Made by a program: the position numbers and the translations under genes. A DNA stretch of 64,000 nucleotides from JANMCE01 sp963791625 (GTDB lineage Bacteria > Actinomycetota > Acidimicrobiia > Acidimicrobiales > Ilumatobacteraceae): NCBI GenBank assembly GCA_963791625.1, contig CAWBTA010000005.1, positions 1-64,000 of the forward strand, given 5' to 3'. Shown here one piece after another: positions 18,863 through 27,690 of this stretch (position 1 is its first letter; each line of letters begins with the position of its first letter). Under the pieces are notes generated by a model that was not told the DNA's origin, made no database searches, and saw only the letters and a program-made list of their open reading frames with translations.

Positions 18863-19325
18863 TCTCGTGCCCGCCTGCGTGTGGAAAGTCACGCCAGAGT
18901 TGCTCCTTGCGCTCGACAGTACTTTTGGCGAGCCCGTCGACTCCTATGTCAACGGCAGCCAGGTCTGGCTCCGTGATGACGGCCCGGGTGGTGCGACGTT
19001 GGAGTGGCGCCTACACCCGGTGGCGGGCTACGTGAAACCCCGAGGTATTGCCACCCATGAGCTGCTCGAGATGGTGGTGTTCGCCCTTCGCTCCGGCGAC
19101 GAGCCGCCCGCTCCGCTGACATCGCTTTGGGATGGTCTGGAGGCCTTCCCCGGCTTCGGCGACGAGACCGAGCCAGCGCTCCTGTCGCGGGCCTGCACAA
19201 CGGCGCTCGGCATCGCTCCCGACGTGTTCGGTGTGGTGGATCATCAGCGGATCGGCGATCAATGGGAAGCAAGCAACGGGAAGACTTCGGTTATCGCGGC
19301 GTTGTTCGAACAGCTTCAGGCCTGA
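18855..19325 (+). CDS. Conserved hypothetical protein
   Basis: 156 residues from an ATG inside the end of the PAC2 gene. The sequence is alpha/beta with a Trp-rich strand (SQVWLRDDGPGGATLEWRLH) and ends in SVIAALFEQLQA. No known motif is visible. Its overlap with the PAC2 gene suggests joint expression. The open frame extends upstream inside PAC2, but ATG 18855 gives the only sensible start. Confidence 0.65.
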   Translation: MADLVPACVWKVTPELLLALDSTFGEPVDSYVNGSQVWLRDDGPGGATLEWRLHPVAGYVKPRGIATHELLEMVVFALRSGDEPPAPLTSLWDGLEAFPGFGDETEPALLSRACTTALGIAPDVFGVVDHQRIGDQWEASNGKTSVIAALFEQLQA

Positions 19326-20032
19326 GGATCGCCTCGCCAGATGGGCTGGCGCGGCAGATCGAAAAACGGCGGCGAGTCGTTGCCAGCCAGCGCTTCGGCC
19401 GCGGCCGGACCCCACCAGACCGAGCCGGGGGAAGGGTGCGGCAGGTCGTCGAGCGAGAACCAACCGACGTCGGCCGTCTCCAGCGGGTGAGCCTTGAGCG
19501 TGCCCCCGGTGGCCCGGGCGTGGAAAAGCAGCATGTACATCCCGAAGCGGGTGAAGCCCATGCGTTGACCATCGATCACACCGAGCAATCGCACCGGTTC
19601 ACAGTGGATGCCCGTCTCCTCTTCCACTTCTTTGACGGCCACTTCCGACGGCGAGTAACCCACGTCAGCCCAGCCGGTCGGATAAAGCCAGATCAGTGAA
19701 TCGGCTCGTTGCACCAGCAGGATCTTGCCGTCGTCGTTCGTGACGATGATACCGATGGCGACCTTCGGGGTGACGTAGCCGGGTACCCCCTCGCCGATCG
19801 ATGCCATCCACTCGTGCACGAGGTCGTGGGGGGCCGACGACAACCCGGCGACATCGATGGTGTCGTGCGCGGCGGCCTTGATATCGGCGGCCACATGAAG
19901 CACCTCGTGGAACCGTTCCTGCTCGTACAAGCTCTGCGTGAAGCCGAGGCCGGTACGGGCAATGGCTGCCAGGGTCTCGCTCCAGCGAACGAGGTCCTGC
20001 CGTACATCACCGCGGTCGGGGGCGTCACTCAT
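19316..20032 (-). CDS. NUDIX hydrolase with N-terminal helical domain
   Basis: 238 residues. The N-terminal 75 residues form a helical domain (LVRWSETLAAIARTGLGF) typical of the Nudix_N_2 type found in ADP-sugar or NDP hydrolases. The NUDIX box is degenerate at one site: GYSPSEVAVKEVEEETG has Lys where Arg of the R-E pair is usual. The catalytic glutamates are present. Upstream KILLVQRADSLIWLYPTGWADV fits the family. Substrate is not predictable. Its end overlaps the convergent hypothetical gene by ten bases. Confidence 0.85.
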   Translation of the reverse strand: MSDAPDRGDVRQDLVRWSETLAAIARTGLGFTQSLYEQERFHEVLHVAADIKAAAHDTIDVAGLSSAPHDLVHEWMASIGEGVPGYVTPKVAIGIIVTNDDGKILLVQRADSLIWLYPTGWADVGYSPSEVAVKEVEEETGIHCEPVRLLGVIDGQRMGFTRFGMYMLLFHARATGGTLKAHPLETADVGWFSLDDLPHPSPGSVWWGPAAAEALAGNDSPPFFDLPRQPIWRGDPQA

Positions 20033-20087
20033 AGAACGAAAGGTAGTGCCCGCGCCGGGCCCGTGCGTGCTGGGCGCAGCAGGCTGA

Positions 20088-21797
20088 TCAGATGCCTTGC
20101 ACGATGCCGGTCGTGATCTCGACGAAGCGGGCCTTCACCACGATGCGGTACGTGATCGATGTCGGCGGGTGACAGGCAATAAGGGTGAGGGTCCGCTCGT
20201 TCGACTGCGGATTCAACGTGGCAAGGTCATCGGGAAAGACGATATCGGTGCCGATCACCACATACCGGTACGTCACGCCCTCGGCCGTTACGTACACGTC
20301 GTCACCCGGCTCAAGGGTATCGAGGTCGAGGAACGGGTGGGAGTAGCTGGTGCGATGTCCGAAGATAGTCATGTTGCCGAGCGACCCCGGTCCGGCGGTG
20401 CCCGGCCAGTGGCCCGGCCCCTGATTCACCGTGCCGAGATCAATGCCCTCGTACACGTAGTCGTTGAGGTCCATCTTTGGGATCGTGAGTTGCCCCGGTA
20501 GCTCGGGTGTGACGGCTTCGGGGTTCGCGACGGGACCGGTGACTGCCGCCCGTGGGTTACCGGTGAAGTACCCGGAGATGTCGGCAATCAGATGGCCGCC
20601 ACCCGAGGTGTAGAAGGAAACGCCGCGGGTCGTGACCGTGGTGATCGTGTGGTTGGCGACCGTCTTGCCCGATCCGCCCACGTTCAAGGTGGACACATTC
20701 GGTAGCGGCCCGCTACCAGCCGCATAGGTGGTGACGAAGCCCGCCCCGCGGGAGTTGTCGAGGGTTGTGTTCATCACGATGGCCGACACGTTGGTCGGAA
20801 CGGTTGAGTTCTTCGTGTACGAACGCTCGACCGTGAACCCGGGCGAGGGCCGCAGATGCGCACCGATGGGGTTGTCGGCACTTCGGGTATCGAGAAATCG
20901 GGTGGGCGTGACCGGCACGAAAAGGCCCTGATCGGTACTGGGGGAACCGGCACCGGTGAAGTAGCCGGCCACGTCCACGAGCAAGTGCCCGCCCGGGTAG
21001 GAGAACACGTCGATCCCTGCCGCCGTCACCGGAACAATCACCTGGTTGGCGACGGTCTGCCCGGGCGCAGTGGAGTTCACGTTGGATGTACCGGGCCTCG
21101 TCGCGCCAGCCGCGAAGACGGTGAGGTAACCACCTCCACCCGAATCGACCATGGTGACGTTGAGGACCGCCGCAGTCGCGTTGCCCGGCACACTGCCCTT
21201 GAAGCCCACGCGCGCCGTCTGGCCGGCCGACAACCTGCCCGTATCACGCGAGTCATAGACACGGATCGGGGCCACGGCCGCAAAACGGCCGACATCGGAT
21301 GCACCAGACGGTTCGTAGTAGCCGAACACGTCGACGATGAGGTGCGTCTTGTGCGCCGTGTAGAACGAGACGCTCCCGTTCGCCCCCACTGGCACGGTGG
21401 CCAGGTTGGCCACGTCGGAACCGGGACCGCTGATGTTCAGGTTGGATGCGGTGGGGGTTGAGATCCCGGCGGGAAACGCGGTGACGAAGCCGGCCTCAGC
21501 AGCACCCGTGGCGGTGACGTTCAGCACGACCGCTACGGCGTTGGTCTTGACGCCCTTTTCGCCCAGTACGTGCAGCGTGACGATGCCGTTATCCCCGAGC
21601 GGCGTGCGGGTTCCCTCGTTGCGAGTGTCGAGCATGCGCTGCGGTGGGAGCGGCACAAAGCGGCTGGTGCCGTTCACCGCACCTGCAGATGAGGCCGTGA
21701 CCGAAATAGTGCCGACGAGGCCGGTGAGCACCCCACAGAGGACTCCTAGGGTGATCGCGAAAGTTCGAAGCGTTCGTTGGGTAACTGCCAGCATCAT
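20088..21797 (-). CDS. Sortase (class E/D-like) fused to three LDTR repeats
   Basis: 569 residues. An N-terminal hydrophobic segment (FAITLGVLCGVLTGLVGTI) exports or anchors the protein. Three repeats of about 120 residues follow, marked by RMLDTRNEG, RVYDSRDTG and RFLDTRSAD. The last 150 residues are a sortase: IPKMDLNDYVYEG, then catalytic His in IFGHRTS (about 481), Cys in LIACHPP (about 542) and Arg in TYRIVVK (about 551). Sortases cleave sorting signals and link proteins to the wall or to each other. A sortase carrying adhesin-like repeats is unusual. Unlike the repeats in the protein at 2021-6145, these have no Cys pairs. It follows the Thr-rich secreted protein gene on the same strand, so that protein is a candidate partner. 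Confidence 0.85.
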   Translation of the reverse strand: MMLAVTQRTLRTFAITLGVLCGVLTGLVGTISVTASSAGAVNGTSRFVPLPPQRMLDTRNEGTRTPLGDNGIVTLHVLGEKGVKTNAVAVVLNVTATGAAEAGFVTAFPAGISTPTASNLNISGPGSDVANLATVPVGANGSVSFYTAHKTHLIVDVFGYYEPSGASDVGRFAAVAPIRVYDSRDTGRLSAGQTARVGFKGSVPGNATAAVLNVTMVDSGGGGYLTVFAAGATRPGTSNVNSTAPGQTVANQVIVPVTAAGIDVFSYPGGHLLVDVAGYFTGAGSPSTDQGLFVPVTPTRFLDTRSADNPIGAHLRPSPGFTVERSYTKNSTVPTNVSAIVMNTTLDNSRGAGFVTTYAAGSGPLPNVSTLNVGGSGKTVANHTITTVTTRGVSFYTSGGGHLIADISGYFTGNPRAAVTGPVANPEAVTPELPGQLTIPKMDLNDYVYEGIDLGTVNQGPGHWPGTAGPGSLGNMTIFGHRTSYSHPFLDLDTLEPGDDVYVTAEGVTYRYVVIGTDIVFPDDLATLNPQSNERTLTLIACHPPTSITYRIVVKARFVEITTGIVQGI

Positions 21798-21899
21798 GAA
21801 ATCGCCTCAATCTCGCCCGCCGAAAATATCTGTTTACCGTCAAGCACTACGGACCCGACGTTACAATTGTTACGGTCCGGTGGCAACGCCAACTGAACA

Positions 21900-23678
21900 T
21901 CAGCGGTCAATCACCATGGCTACCAGACCTACGCGCACGACATCGGCGGTGGCCGTGACGGTCAGGCGCGACGCCACTTCGACGGGTACGGCGGTGTCGA
22001 TGAGATCGGCGTCGAACCCGAGGCTGGTCGTGTGGCCGGCTGCATCGACAGGCTGCCGCACGCCGTGCTGGCTGATCGTCGAGTTGAAGCCGTCGTCGGT
22101 GGGATACGCCTGATCACAAGGCCCAATCGTGGTGGGATTTACGGCGTCATAGACCCGCACGCCGTTCAGGCAGACCACATCGGCTTGCCCTCGATCGCCG
22201 TCAAAGGTCACGAAACCAACCTGTGCCGGTCGAGTCGCCGCGACCGGGCCGAGCGCTCCCAACTCAACGGTGGTGGACGGCCCACCGCCCATCACGCTGA
22301 GGCCGTCGAGCACCACGACGGACCGGACCGGTTCGGTGGCATGTTCGTAGATGACCACCAGCGCCCACCCAGCCGACTGATTCGAGCCGCTGACGCCGGC
22401 CAGGCCGCCGACGAGGCCGAACCCGTAGACACCGCTGCCCTGCTGACGGACAAGATCGGTGACATCGGCGCGGGCGTAGAAGTCGTTCGTTCCTACCGAC
22501 TGGAGTGACGTGCGCACGAAGGCGGGGCCGGCATTGGGCGTCGACAACCACGCAACGGCCAAACCGTTGGGGGCCAAACTGCTGCCGTCCATTGACGCCG
22601 CTCCCCAGACGAGATACGCCTCCGAGACGGTGGCGCCACTGGCGAATTGCAGGGTCGCCGACGATGACGCCGTTGTTCCGGCGACCATTCCCGCGAGCGT
22701 ATTCGTCGGCGTCAAGACCGCGCTGACGTTGTCACCACTGACCATCGCCGATGCACAGGCTGGGGCGGCCGAGTCGCAGGCCAGCAAGGTGTTGGCGGTC
22801 ATGGCAAGGCCGCCATGCAGGGTGCGAGCCGTCAACGTGGCGAGACCCTTGGCTGCGATGGACGACGGGAACGGCAACTGTGCTGTGTCGGAGTTCGGGT
22901 CGGTATCCGTCGCGCCAATCGCCTCGTCATGCACCGCGAACTGCAGCGGCGTAGGGGCGAGGACCCCGGGCTTGCTTGACGGCGCAAGCGGTCGATCGGA
23001 TTGCAGCACGACGTCTTCGCTGAGCGTGCCGCGCAGCGCAAACGAGGTGGATGACCCGCTGGGAATCACGGGCCCGTCACAGGTGAGGCCAGCGCTGATT
23101 CTGGCGCACGACCAGGCGGGTTCGAGCGACACGACGTCGGTGTATTCGGAGGGCACCACCACTCCGACCCGGGGGGCCAGGGCGGCGTGCGGCCCGGCGT
23201 TGCTGACCGTGACCGACACGAACGTCGCCCGGTTCGCGACGGGCGGGCCGACAAAGGCGGCCTGCACCCGCAATTCGATCGTGCGGGCCAGCGGTGTGGT
23301 CGTGGTGGTCGACGCCTCTTCGGTGGTGGTCGACGTCTCTTCGGTGGTCGTTGTCTCCGGCTCGGTCGTGCTGGTCGTTGCGACGGTGATCACAGGCGGT
23401 GCGACGGACGAGGTTGTGGGAATCGAAGTCGGGGTCGGCGCAACGGTGGTGGTCGCGGGGGCCGATGTGGTGGTTGGCGCCGAGGTGGTTGTGGGTGCTG
23501 CCGTCGCGCGGGGTGCGGTGGTGGAGGCGGTGACTTCGGCCGCGAGTACGACCGGTGACGCCGGCGGCTTGTGTCGGTTGTTGTTGACGGCCACGGAACC
23601 GACAACGGTGATGAGGGCGACCGCGAAGCCGACCCAGAGGGCCAGGGGCCGCCTCATTCGTGTCCGCCAGGTACGCAT
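21900..23678 (-). CDS. Thr-rich secreted protein with DUF11/DUF3344-like domains
   Basis: 592 residues. A Sec-type hydrophobic segment (PLALWVGFAVALITVVGSVA) is followed by a mucin-like Thr/Ser/Ala/Pro region (residues about 50-130, repeated TTTSAP and TSTTTE). Next comes a DUF11-like domain (VSVTVSNAGPHAALAPRV) and a C-terminal domain with AYLVWGAA, DVTDLVRQQGSG and SAGWALVVIYEHATEP, as in DUF3344-type surface proteins. There is no LPXTG-like tail; it ends in VGLVAMVIDR. Probably anchored by the N-terminal helix with an extended glycosylatable stalk. It is upstream of, and in line with, the sortase gene, 102 bp apart. Confidence 0.75.
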   Translation of the reverse strand: MRTWRTRMRRPLALWVGFAVALITVVGSVAVNNNRHKPPASPVVLAAEVTASTTAPRATAAPTTTSAPTTTSAPATTTVAPTPTSIPTTSSVAPPVITVATTSTTEPETTTTEETSTTTEEASTTTTTPLARTIELRVQAAFVGPPVANRATFVSVTVSNAGPHAALAPRVGVVVPSEYTDVVSLEPAWSCARISAGLTCDGPVIPSGSSTSFALRGTLSEDVVLQSDRPLAPSSKPGVLAPTPLQFAVHDEAIGATDTDPNSDTAQLPFPSSIAAKGLATLTARTLHGGLAMTANTLLACDSAAPACASAMVSGDNVSAVLTPTNTLAGMVAGTTASSSATLQFASGATVSEAYLVWGAASMDGSSLAPNGLAVAWLSTPNAGPAFVRTSLQSVGTNDFYARADVTDLVRQQGSGVYGFGLVGGLAGVSGSNQSAGWALVVIYEHATEPVRSVVVLDGLSVMGGGPSTTVELGALGPVAATRPAQVGFVTFDGDRGQADVVCLNGVRVYDAVNPTTIGPCDQAYPTDDGFNSTISQHGVRQPVDAAGHTTSLGFDADLIDTAVPVEVASRLTVTATADVVRVGLVAMVIDR

Positions 23679-23755
23679 CGGAGCGGCAACTTATCGGTTT
23701 CCAGACCTGGCAAGGGTTGGAAGCCGTTAAGACTTGCTCGACTTCGCTTCAGCGC

Positions 23756-24199
23756 TTAGACCTGCTTGCCTTCGGCCCGGCGTCGTCGGAGAAACTCATG
23801 CGCTTTCCATGCACTCCAGGCGATGCCGTAATCCGGCAAAACCGGGTCGATGTCGGACCACGTGGCGGGAGACAAGTTGTAGATGTCCTCTGGAAAAGCT
23901 TCCACCGCGAACGGTTCGCGAACGACACCGGGAACACCGGCCGCGGAGAGAACCTGTGTCGGGTACCGGATGGCGGTCCGCAGGATCGCGAGCGGGTTGG
24001 ATCGTTGTTGATCGAGATCGGTCTCCAGCAGCCGGCGCATGCGTACACCGACCTCTCTGCGTGCCTCCTCACCAGCGGCCGTTGCCTCAAGATCGAGATC
24101 ATCACGAAAGCGCCGGACGTTGCGCACTACCCAGCCGGGCAGGACCCGGTCCACCGCTGCAGCCAATTCGGCACCGTAATCGACCGAGTCAGCCCCCAT
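23756..24199 (-). CDS. Conserved hypothetical protein
   Basis: 147 residues, charged and mostly helical, with a hydrophilic N-terminal half (EEARREVGVRMRRLLE) and a C-terminal region rich in aromatic residues (DYGIAWSAWKAHEFLRRRR). It reads as a small cytoplasmic protein known only as hypothetical in actinobacteria. Its start overlaps the end of larE by 11 bases, so it is probably expressed with larE and alaX. Confidence 0.6.
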   Translation of the reverse strand: MGADSVDYGAELAAAVDRVLPGWVVRNVRRFRDDLDLEATAAGEEARREVGVRMRRLLETDLDQQRSNPLAILRTAIRYPTQVLSAAGVPGVVREPFAVEAFPEDIYNLSPATWSDIDPVLPDYGIAWSAWKAHEFLRRRRAEGKQV

Positions 24200-24980
24200 T
24201 CAGATTTCCCGATCGCAATCCGTCAAGGTCGACCGTGACATAGCGATACCCCACCGCATGCACCGCCGCCGTGACGCCGGCCTGCTGGTCGATAAGGCGA
24301 GACAGGTCGCTGAGCGGCACTTCGATGCGGGCGGTGTCGCCATAATGACGCACCCGCAGGTCGACGAACCCAAGCGCGTGCAGCGCCGCTTCGGCACGCT
24401 CCACCTGGGTGAGCAATGAGACCGATACCGGCGTACCGTACGGCAGGCGCGAGGCGAGGCAGGGCGCGGCCGGCTTGTCCCAGGTGCGCAGCCCGAGCTC
24501 GGCCGAGACACGACGCACATCGGCCTTGGTGAAGCCCGATTCCACCAGGGGAAATCGAGCCCCCCGCTGCGCGGCAGCTTGTTGGCCGGGGCGGTGATCA
24601 CCTAGGTCGTCGACGTTCACGCCCAGCACGACCACCGACGTACCAGCGACGGCCAAAACTGGCTCCAGCGCATCCATCAGTGCCGATTTGCAGTGGAAAC
24701 AGCGGTCGCGGTCGTTCAGACGATACGCCGCGTTTTCCATTTCGCTGGTCGCCACGGTCGAGAACCGCAGGCCCCATTCAGCGGCCAGGTCAGCGCAGTC
24801 CTGCGCCTCACGCCCGGCCAGCGACGGCGAAACTGCGGTCACGACATGGCAGTGATCGGACCCGAGGGTGTCGTTGGCAACAGCTGCAAGGAACGAGGAG
24901 TCGGCGCCGCCCGAGAACGCCACGACGACATCTTCGAGGTCACGCAGGATGGCTCGGAGATCGTCGAGTGAGGCGGTCAC
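24189..24980 (-). CDS. larE: LarE, ATP-dependent sacrificial sulfur transferase
   Basis: 263 residues. The PP-loop ATP site is VVAFSGGADSSFL. The family motif DRCFHCKSAL and the sulfur-donating Cys in KPAAPCLASRLPYG are present, followed by the LRVRHYGDTARIEV ferredoxin-like end. LarE converts its own Cys to dehydroalanine while inserting sulfur into the pincer nickel cofactor of lactate racemase. larB, larC and larA are not in this window, so its partner enzyme is not shown. The start overlaps alaX by four bases. Confidence 0.9.
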   Translation of the reverse strand: MTASLDDLRAILRDLEDVVVAFSGGADSSFLAAVANDTLGSDHCHVVTAVSPSLAGREAQDCADLAAEWGLRFSTVATSEMENAAYRLNDRDRCFHCKSALMDALEPVLAVAGTSVVVLGVNVDDLGDHRPGQQAAAQRGARFPLVESGFTKADVRRVSAELGLRTWDKPAAPCLASRLPYGTPVSVSLLTQVERAEAALHALGFVDLRVRHYGDTARIEVPLSDLSRLIDQQAGVTAAVHAVGYRYVTVDLDGLRSGNLNGG

Positions 24981-25684
24981 GCCGAGATGACCTCAAGGCG
25001 AATGCGTTTGTTGCCCTTGCCCTTGTTCTCGGTCTTCAACACGCGGATACGGCCGACCTCACCAGTGGAGCGAACGTGAGTTCCGCCGTCGGCCTGCCGG
25101 TCGAGCCCAACGATGTCAACGACGCGGATTTCTTTCACCGAATCAGGGATGAGGTTCGCCTTGGTGCGAATGAGATCCTGATCCTCGACGGCGGTCTCAC
25201 GTGGTAGGAAGTGCACTTCGATGGCGCGGTTCGCAGCCAGCTCCTGGTTGACCAGTTCTTCGATGTTGGTGGTGAATCCTTCAGGCAAGGGGTCGAACTC
25301 GAAGTCCATGCGTGCCGACAGTTCCTGCATGTTGCCGCCGGTGACGGGCACCTTCCATTCGTTCCAGATCACGCCGCACAGCACGTGCAGCGCGGTGTGG
25401 GTGCGCATGAGTGCGTGACGCCGTTTCCACTCGATCGTTCCCGTGACGGTTTCTCCTAGGACGGGACGCGGGCCGCCCTCAACTTTGTGCCAGACGACGT
25501 CGCCTTCTTTGTTGACATCGACCACCGACAACCCGGCCAACCGACCGGTGTCATGCGGCTGGCCGCCACCCGTCGGATAGAACGCGGTGGCATCGAGCCG
25601 AATCTCGTCGCCGCGTAACTCAAGGACCGTACCGGAGAATCCGGTCAGGTAAGCGTCGCGTAGATACAACAACTCGGTGTGCAC
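24977..25684 (-). CDS. AlaX-type alanyl-tRNA editing protein
   Basis: 235 residues. The first half matches the end of alanyl-tRNA synthetase's editing region (DATAFYPTGGGQPHDTG). Zinc ligands include the pair of His in MRTHTALHVL. A later motif QADGGTHVRSTGEVG has Gly at the position that is Cys in many relatives (C-x-x-x-H). The C-terminus KGKGNKRIRLEVI is typical. It is a stand-alone deacylase that clears Ser- or Gly-mischarged tRNA-Ala. Gene overlaps larE by four bases. Confidence 0.88.
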   Translation of the reverse strand: MHTELLYLRDAYLTGFSGTVLELRGDEIRLDATAFYPTGGGQPHDTGRLAGLSVVDVNKEGDVVWHKVEGGPRPVLGETVTGTIEWKRRHALMRTHTALHVLCGVIWNEWKVPVTGGNMQELSARMDFEFDPLPEGFTTNIEELVNQELAANRAIEVHFLPRETAVEDQDLIRTKANLIPDSVKEIRVVDIVGLDRQADGGTHVRSTGEVGRIRVLKTENKGKGNKRIRLEVISA

Positions 25685-25722
25685 GGAGAGAATGATGGTC
25701 TGTCGGACCTACACTCACCAAG

Positions 25723-26998
25723 ATGGATCGGCGAGTCGGCAATGGAATTTGGCTCGTGGCCGCGCTTGTCGCCGCCTCCTGCAGCAACGTCGAACCCCGG
25801 ACAGGAACGACAACCACGCCCATTACCGTGCTCAAACCACGGGTCGCCGCCGGGGACCAGTTGCTGCGTGTTGGCGTGCTTTTGCCGACAACAGGGCCAG
25901 GGGCGGGGCTTTCGGCGCCACTTCTCAAGGCCATCGAACTGGCCAAAAACGAGATAAACCAGGCTGGCGGCGTCTTCAATCAACCGATCGATGTCATCCA
26001 GTTCGATGAGGGCGGTGATGTTGCCTCCGCTTCCGCTTCACTCGAACAACTTTTTGTCGAAGGTAGGGTGGACGCAGTCATCGGACCGGCCTCCTCGCGC
26101 GTTCGCGCTCGGGTTGCGGGACCGGCTCGCCGCCAATCAGATGCCGACCTGTTCGCCGCTCGCGACAGCCGACGCCCTGTCCGATGTCGCCGATGGCGGC
26201 TACTTCTTCCGCACCATTCCCAGTGACAGCCTCCAAGCAAAAGCCATGGCCTCGGTCATCGATCTCACAGGTGGGAAGACCACCTCCATCGTGTACCCGG
26301 ACGACTCCTACGGCGCGGCTTTCAATCAAGGGCTGCGCAGCGATCTCGCCCGCCAGGGGGTCAGCGTGCTCAACTCGTTTCCGTACGATCCGACGGCCAA
26401 ACTCTTCAAAGACGTGTCGGCTCGCGTCTTTGCCGGCACGCAGCCCGACTCGGTTGCCGTCATCGGTGCCGGTGAGCCGGGCGCCAAGGTTCTGGCTGCT
26501 CTACGTTCGAACGGTGACACCAAAACCAAAATGGTCGTGAACGACGGTCTGCGTGGCGTCGGCGCGTCACCGTCGCGACCGGACGCAAACCCGCGGTGGC
26601 TTGACGGCGTCGAGGGCGTGGCTCCTCTCTCGCATCCTGGTACCGATGCCTGGTTGAAGAGCTATGCGGCCAGTGCCGGCGGCGTGGCCGACACCTACGC
26701 GGCGTATGCCTACGACTGCGTCAACCTGATCGCGCTTGCGGCGTTGTCGATCGCGAGCGATGTCCCCTCCCGATTGGCCAGCGCCATACTCACCGTCAGC
26801 CGCGGCGGTGCCACGTGCAGCTCGTTCAAAGAGTGCGCTGCCGCAATCATGGAAAAACGGAACATCGACTTGGTCGGAGCATCGGGCTCCCTTGATCTCA
26901 CCGACGCCGGCGACGTGAGCACCGGCCTTTTCGACAACTTCATGTTTGATGCCGACGGCAAGGACGTTCTCATGCCGCTGCCCGTTTCGCTGCGTTAG
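25723..26998 (+). CDS. ABC transporter substrate-binding lipoprotein (branched-chain amino-acid type), frameshifted
   Basis: Begins MDRRVGNGIWLVAALVAASC, a lipoprotein signal with the lipobox Cys in VAASC. The periplasmic binding fold follows: LLRVGVLLPTTGPGAG, KAIELAKNEINQAGGVFNQP and VDAVIGPASS. Near 26095 the frame shifts; the protein continues with FALGLRDRLAANQM and ADGGYFFRTIPSDSLQA to the stop at 26998. One extra base in a CGCGCG run explains it. Corrected length is about 425 residues, typical of the LivJ/receptor family. No permease or ATPase genes are adjacent, so it may be an orphan or partner with genes elsewhere. Confidence 0.8.
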
Positions 26999-27672
26999 AG
27001 AGACGCGACCAGTTCCTCGATCGGCGTCACCATGCCGACGTAAAACGGTCCGAACTCGGCAAAGATGGACGAGGCCCGATCGAAACGCATCGTATACACG
27101 ACTTCTTTCAGGTCGTCGGGGTACTGCCCGAACAAGGTCACGCCCCACTCATAGTCGTCAAGGCCGGCTGACCCCGAGATGAGTTGCACGATGCGACCGG
27201 CGAACTTTCGTCCGGAGGTGCCGTGCTCGTGCATGAGTTCCTTGCGTTCATCGAAGGGCAAGGTGAACCAGTTGGCACCGACCTCACGCTTCTTCGACAT
27301 CGGGTAAAAGCAGAACGCCGGCTTGCCTTCTGGGGGCAGTACGGGTTCGAGGCGGGGCTTCAGCATTTCCATCGGCATGCCCGCGGCATACTCGCTGACC
27401 TCAGTCATGGACGCGTAGCTGTCCACCACCTCGTAGCCCGCATGCTGCACGGCCGTCTGCAGGCGGCGCAGCTCGCGCAGGTCGGGTCCGACGATCATGA
27501 CGCACAGGTCGGCTTTGTGTCCGAGCATCGAGGCCGTGACCACCTGATGACCAGTACCCTGCGTTGCTTTGACAGCAGCCACCAACGCCTCACCATCGGC
27601 GAACGGCGTTGGTTTACAGAACAGGTGGAGCACGCCCCACCCAACCTTTGGCGTCACGGCTTCGCTGGTCAT
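26995..27672 (-). CDS. hemQ: HemQ, coproheme decarboxylase
   Basis: 225 residues of the chlorite dismutase superfamily: FCFYPMSKKREVGANWF, FDERKELMHEHGTSGRKFAG and DDYEWGVTLFGQYPDDLKEVVY. The Tyr in the FYPMSKKR region and the heme-ligand His in the MHEHG segment fit HemQ. It oxidatively decarboxylates coproheme III to heme b in the actinobacterial coproporphyrin-dependent heme pathway. The gene is convergent with and overlaps the binding-protein gene by four bases. Confidence 0.9.
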   Translation of the reverse strand: MTSEAVTPKVGWGVLHLFCKPTPFADGEALVAAVKATQGTGHQVVTASMLGHKADLCVMIVGPDLRELRRLQTAVQHAGYEVVDSYASMTEVSEYAAGMPMEMLKPRLEPVLPPEGKPAFCFYPMSKKREVGANWFTLPFDERKELMHEHGTSGRKFAGRIVQLISGSAGLDDYEWGVTLFGQYPDDLKEVVYTMRFDRASSIFAEFGPFYVGMVTPIEELVASL

Positions 27673-27690
27673 GCCGACCAGCCTACGCCG

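Noticed and set aside
23187..23558. Gly/Arg-rich plus-strand frame
   Set aside because: It is the complement of the Thr-rich repeat of the secreted protein and not a gene.
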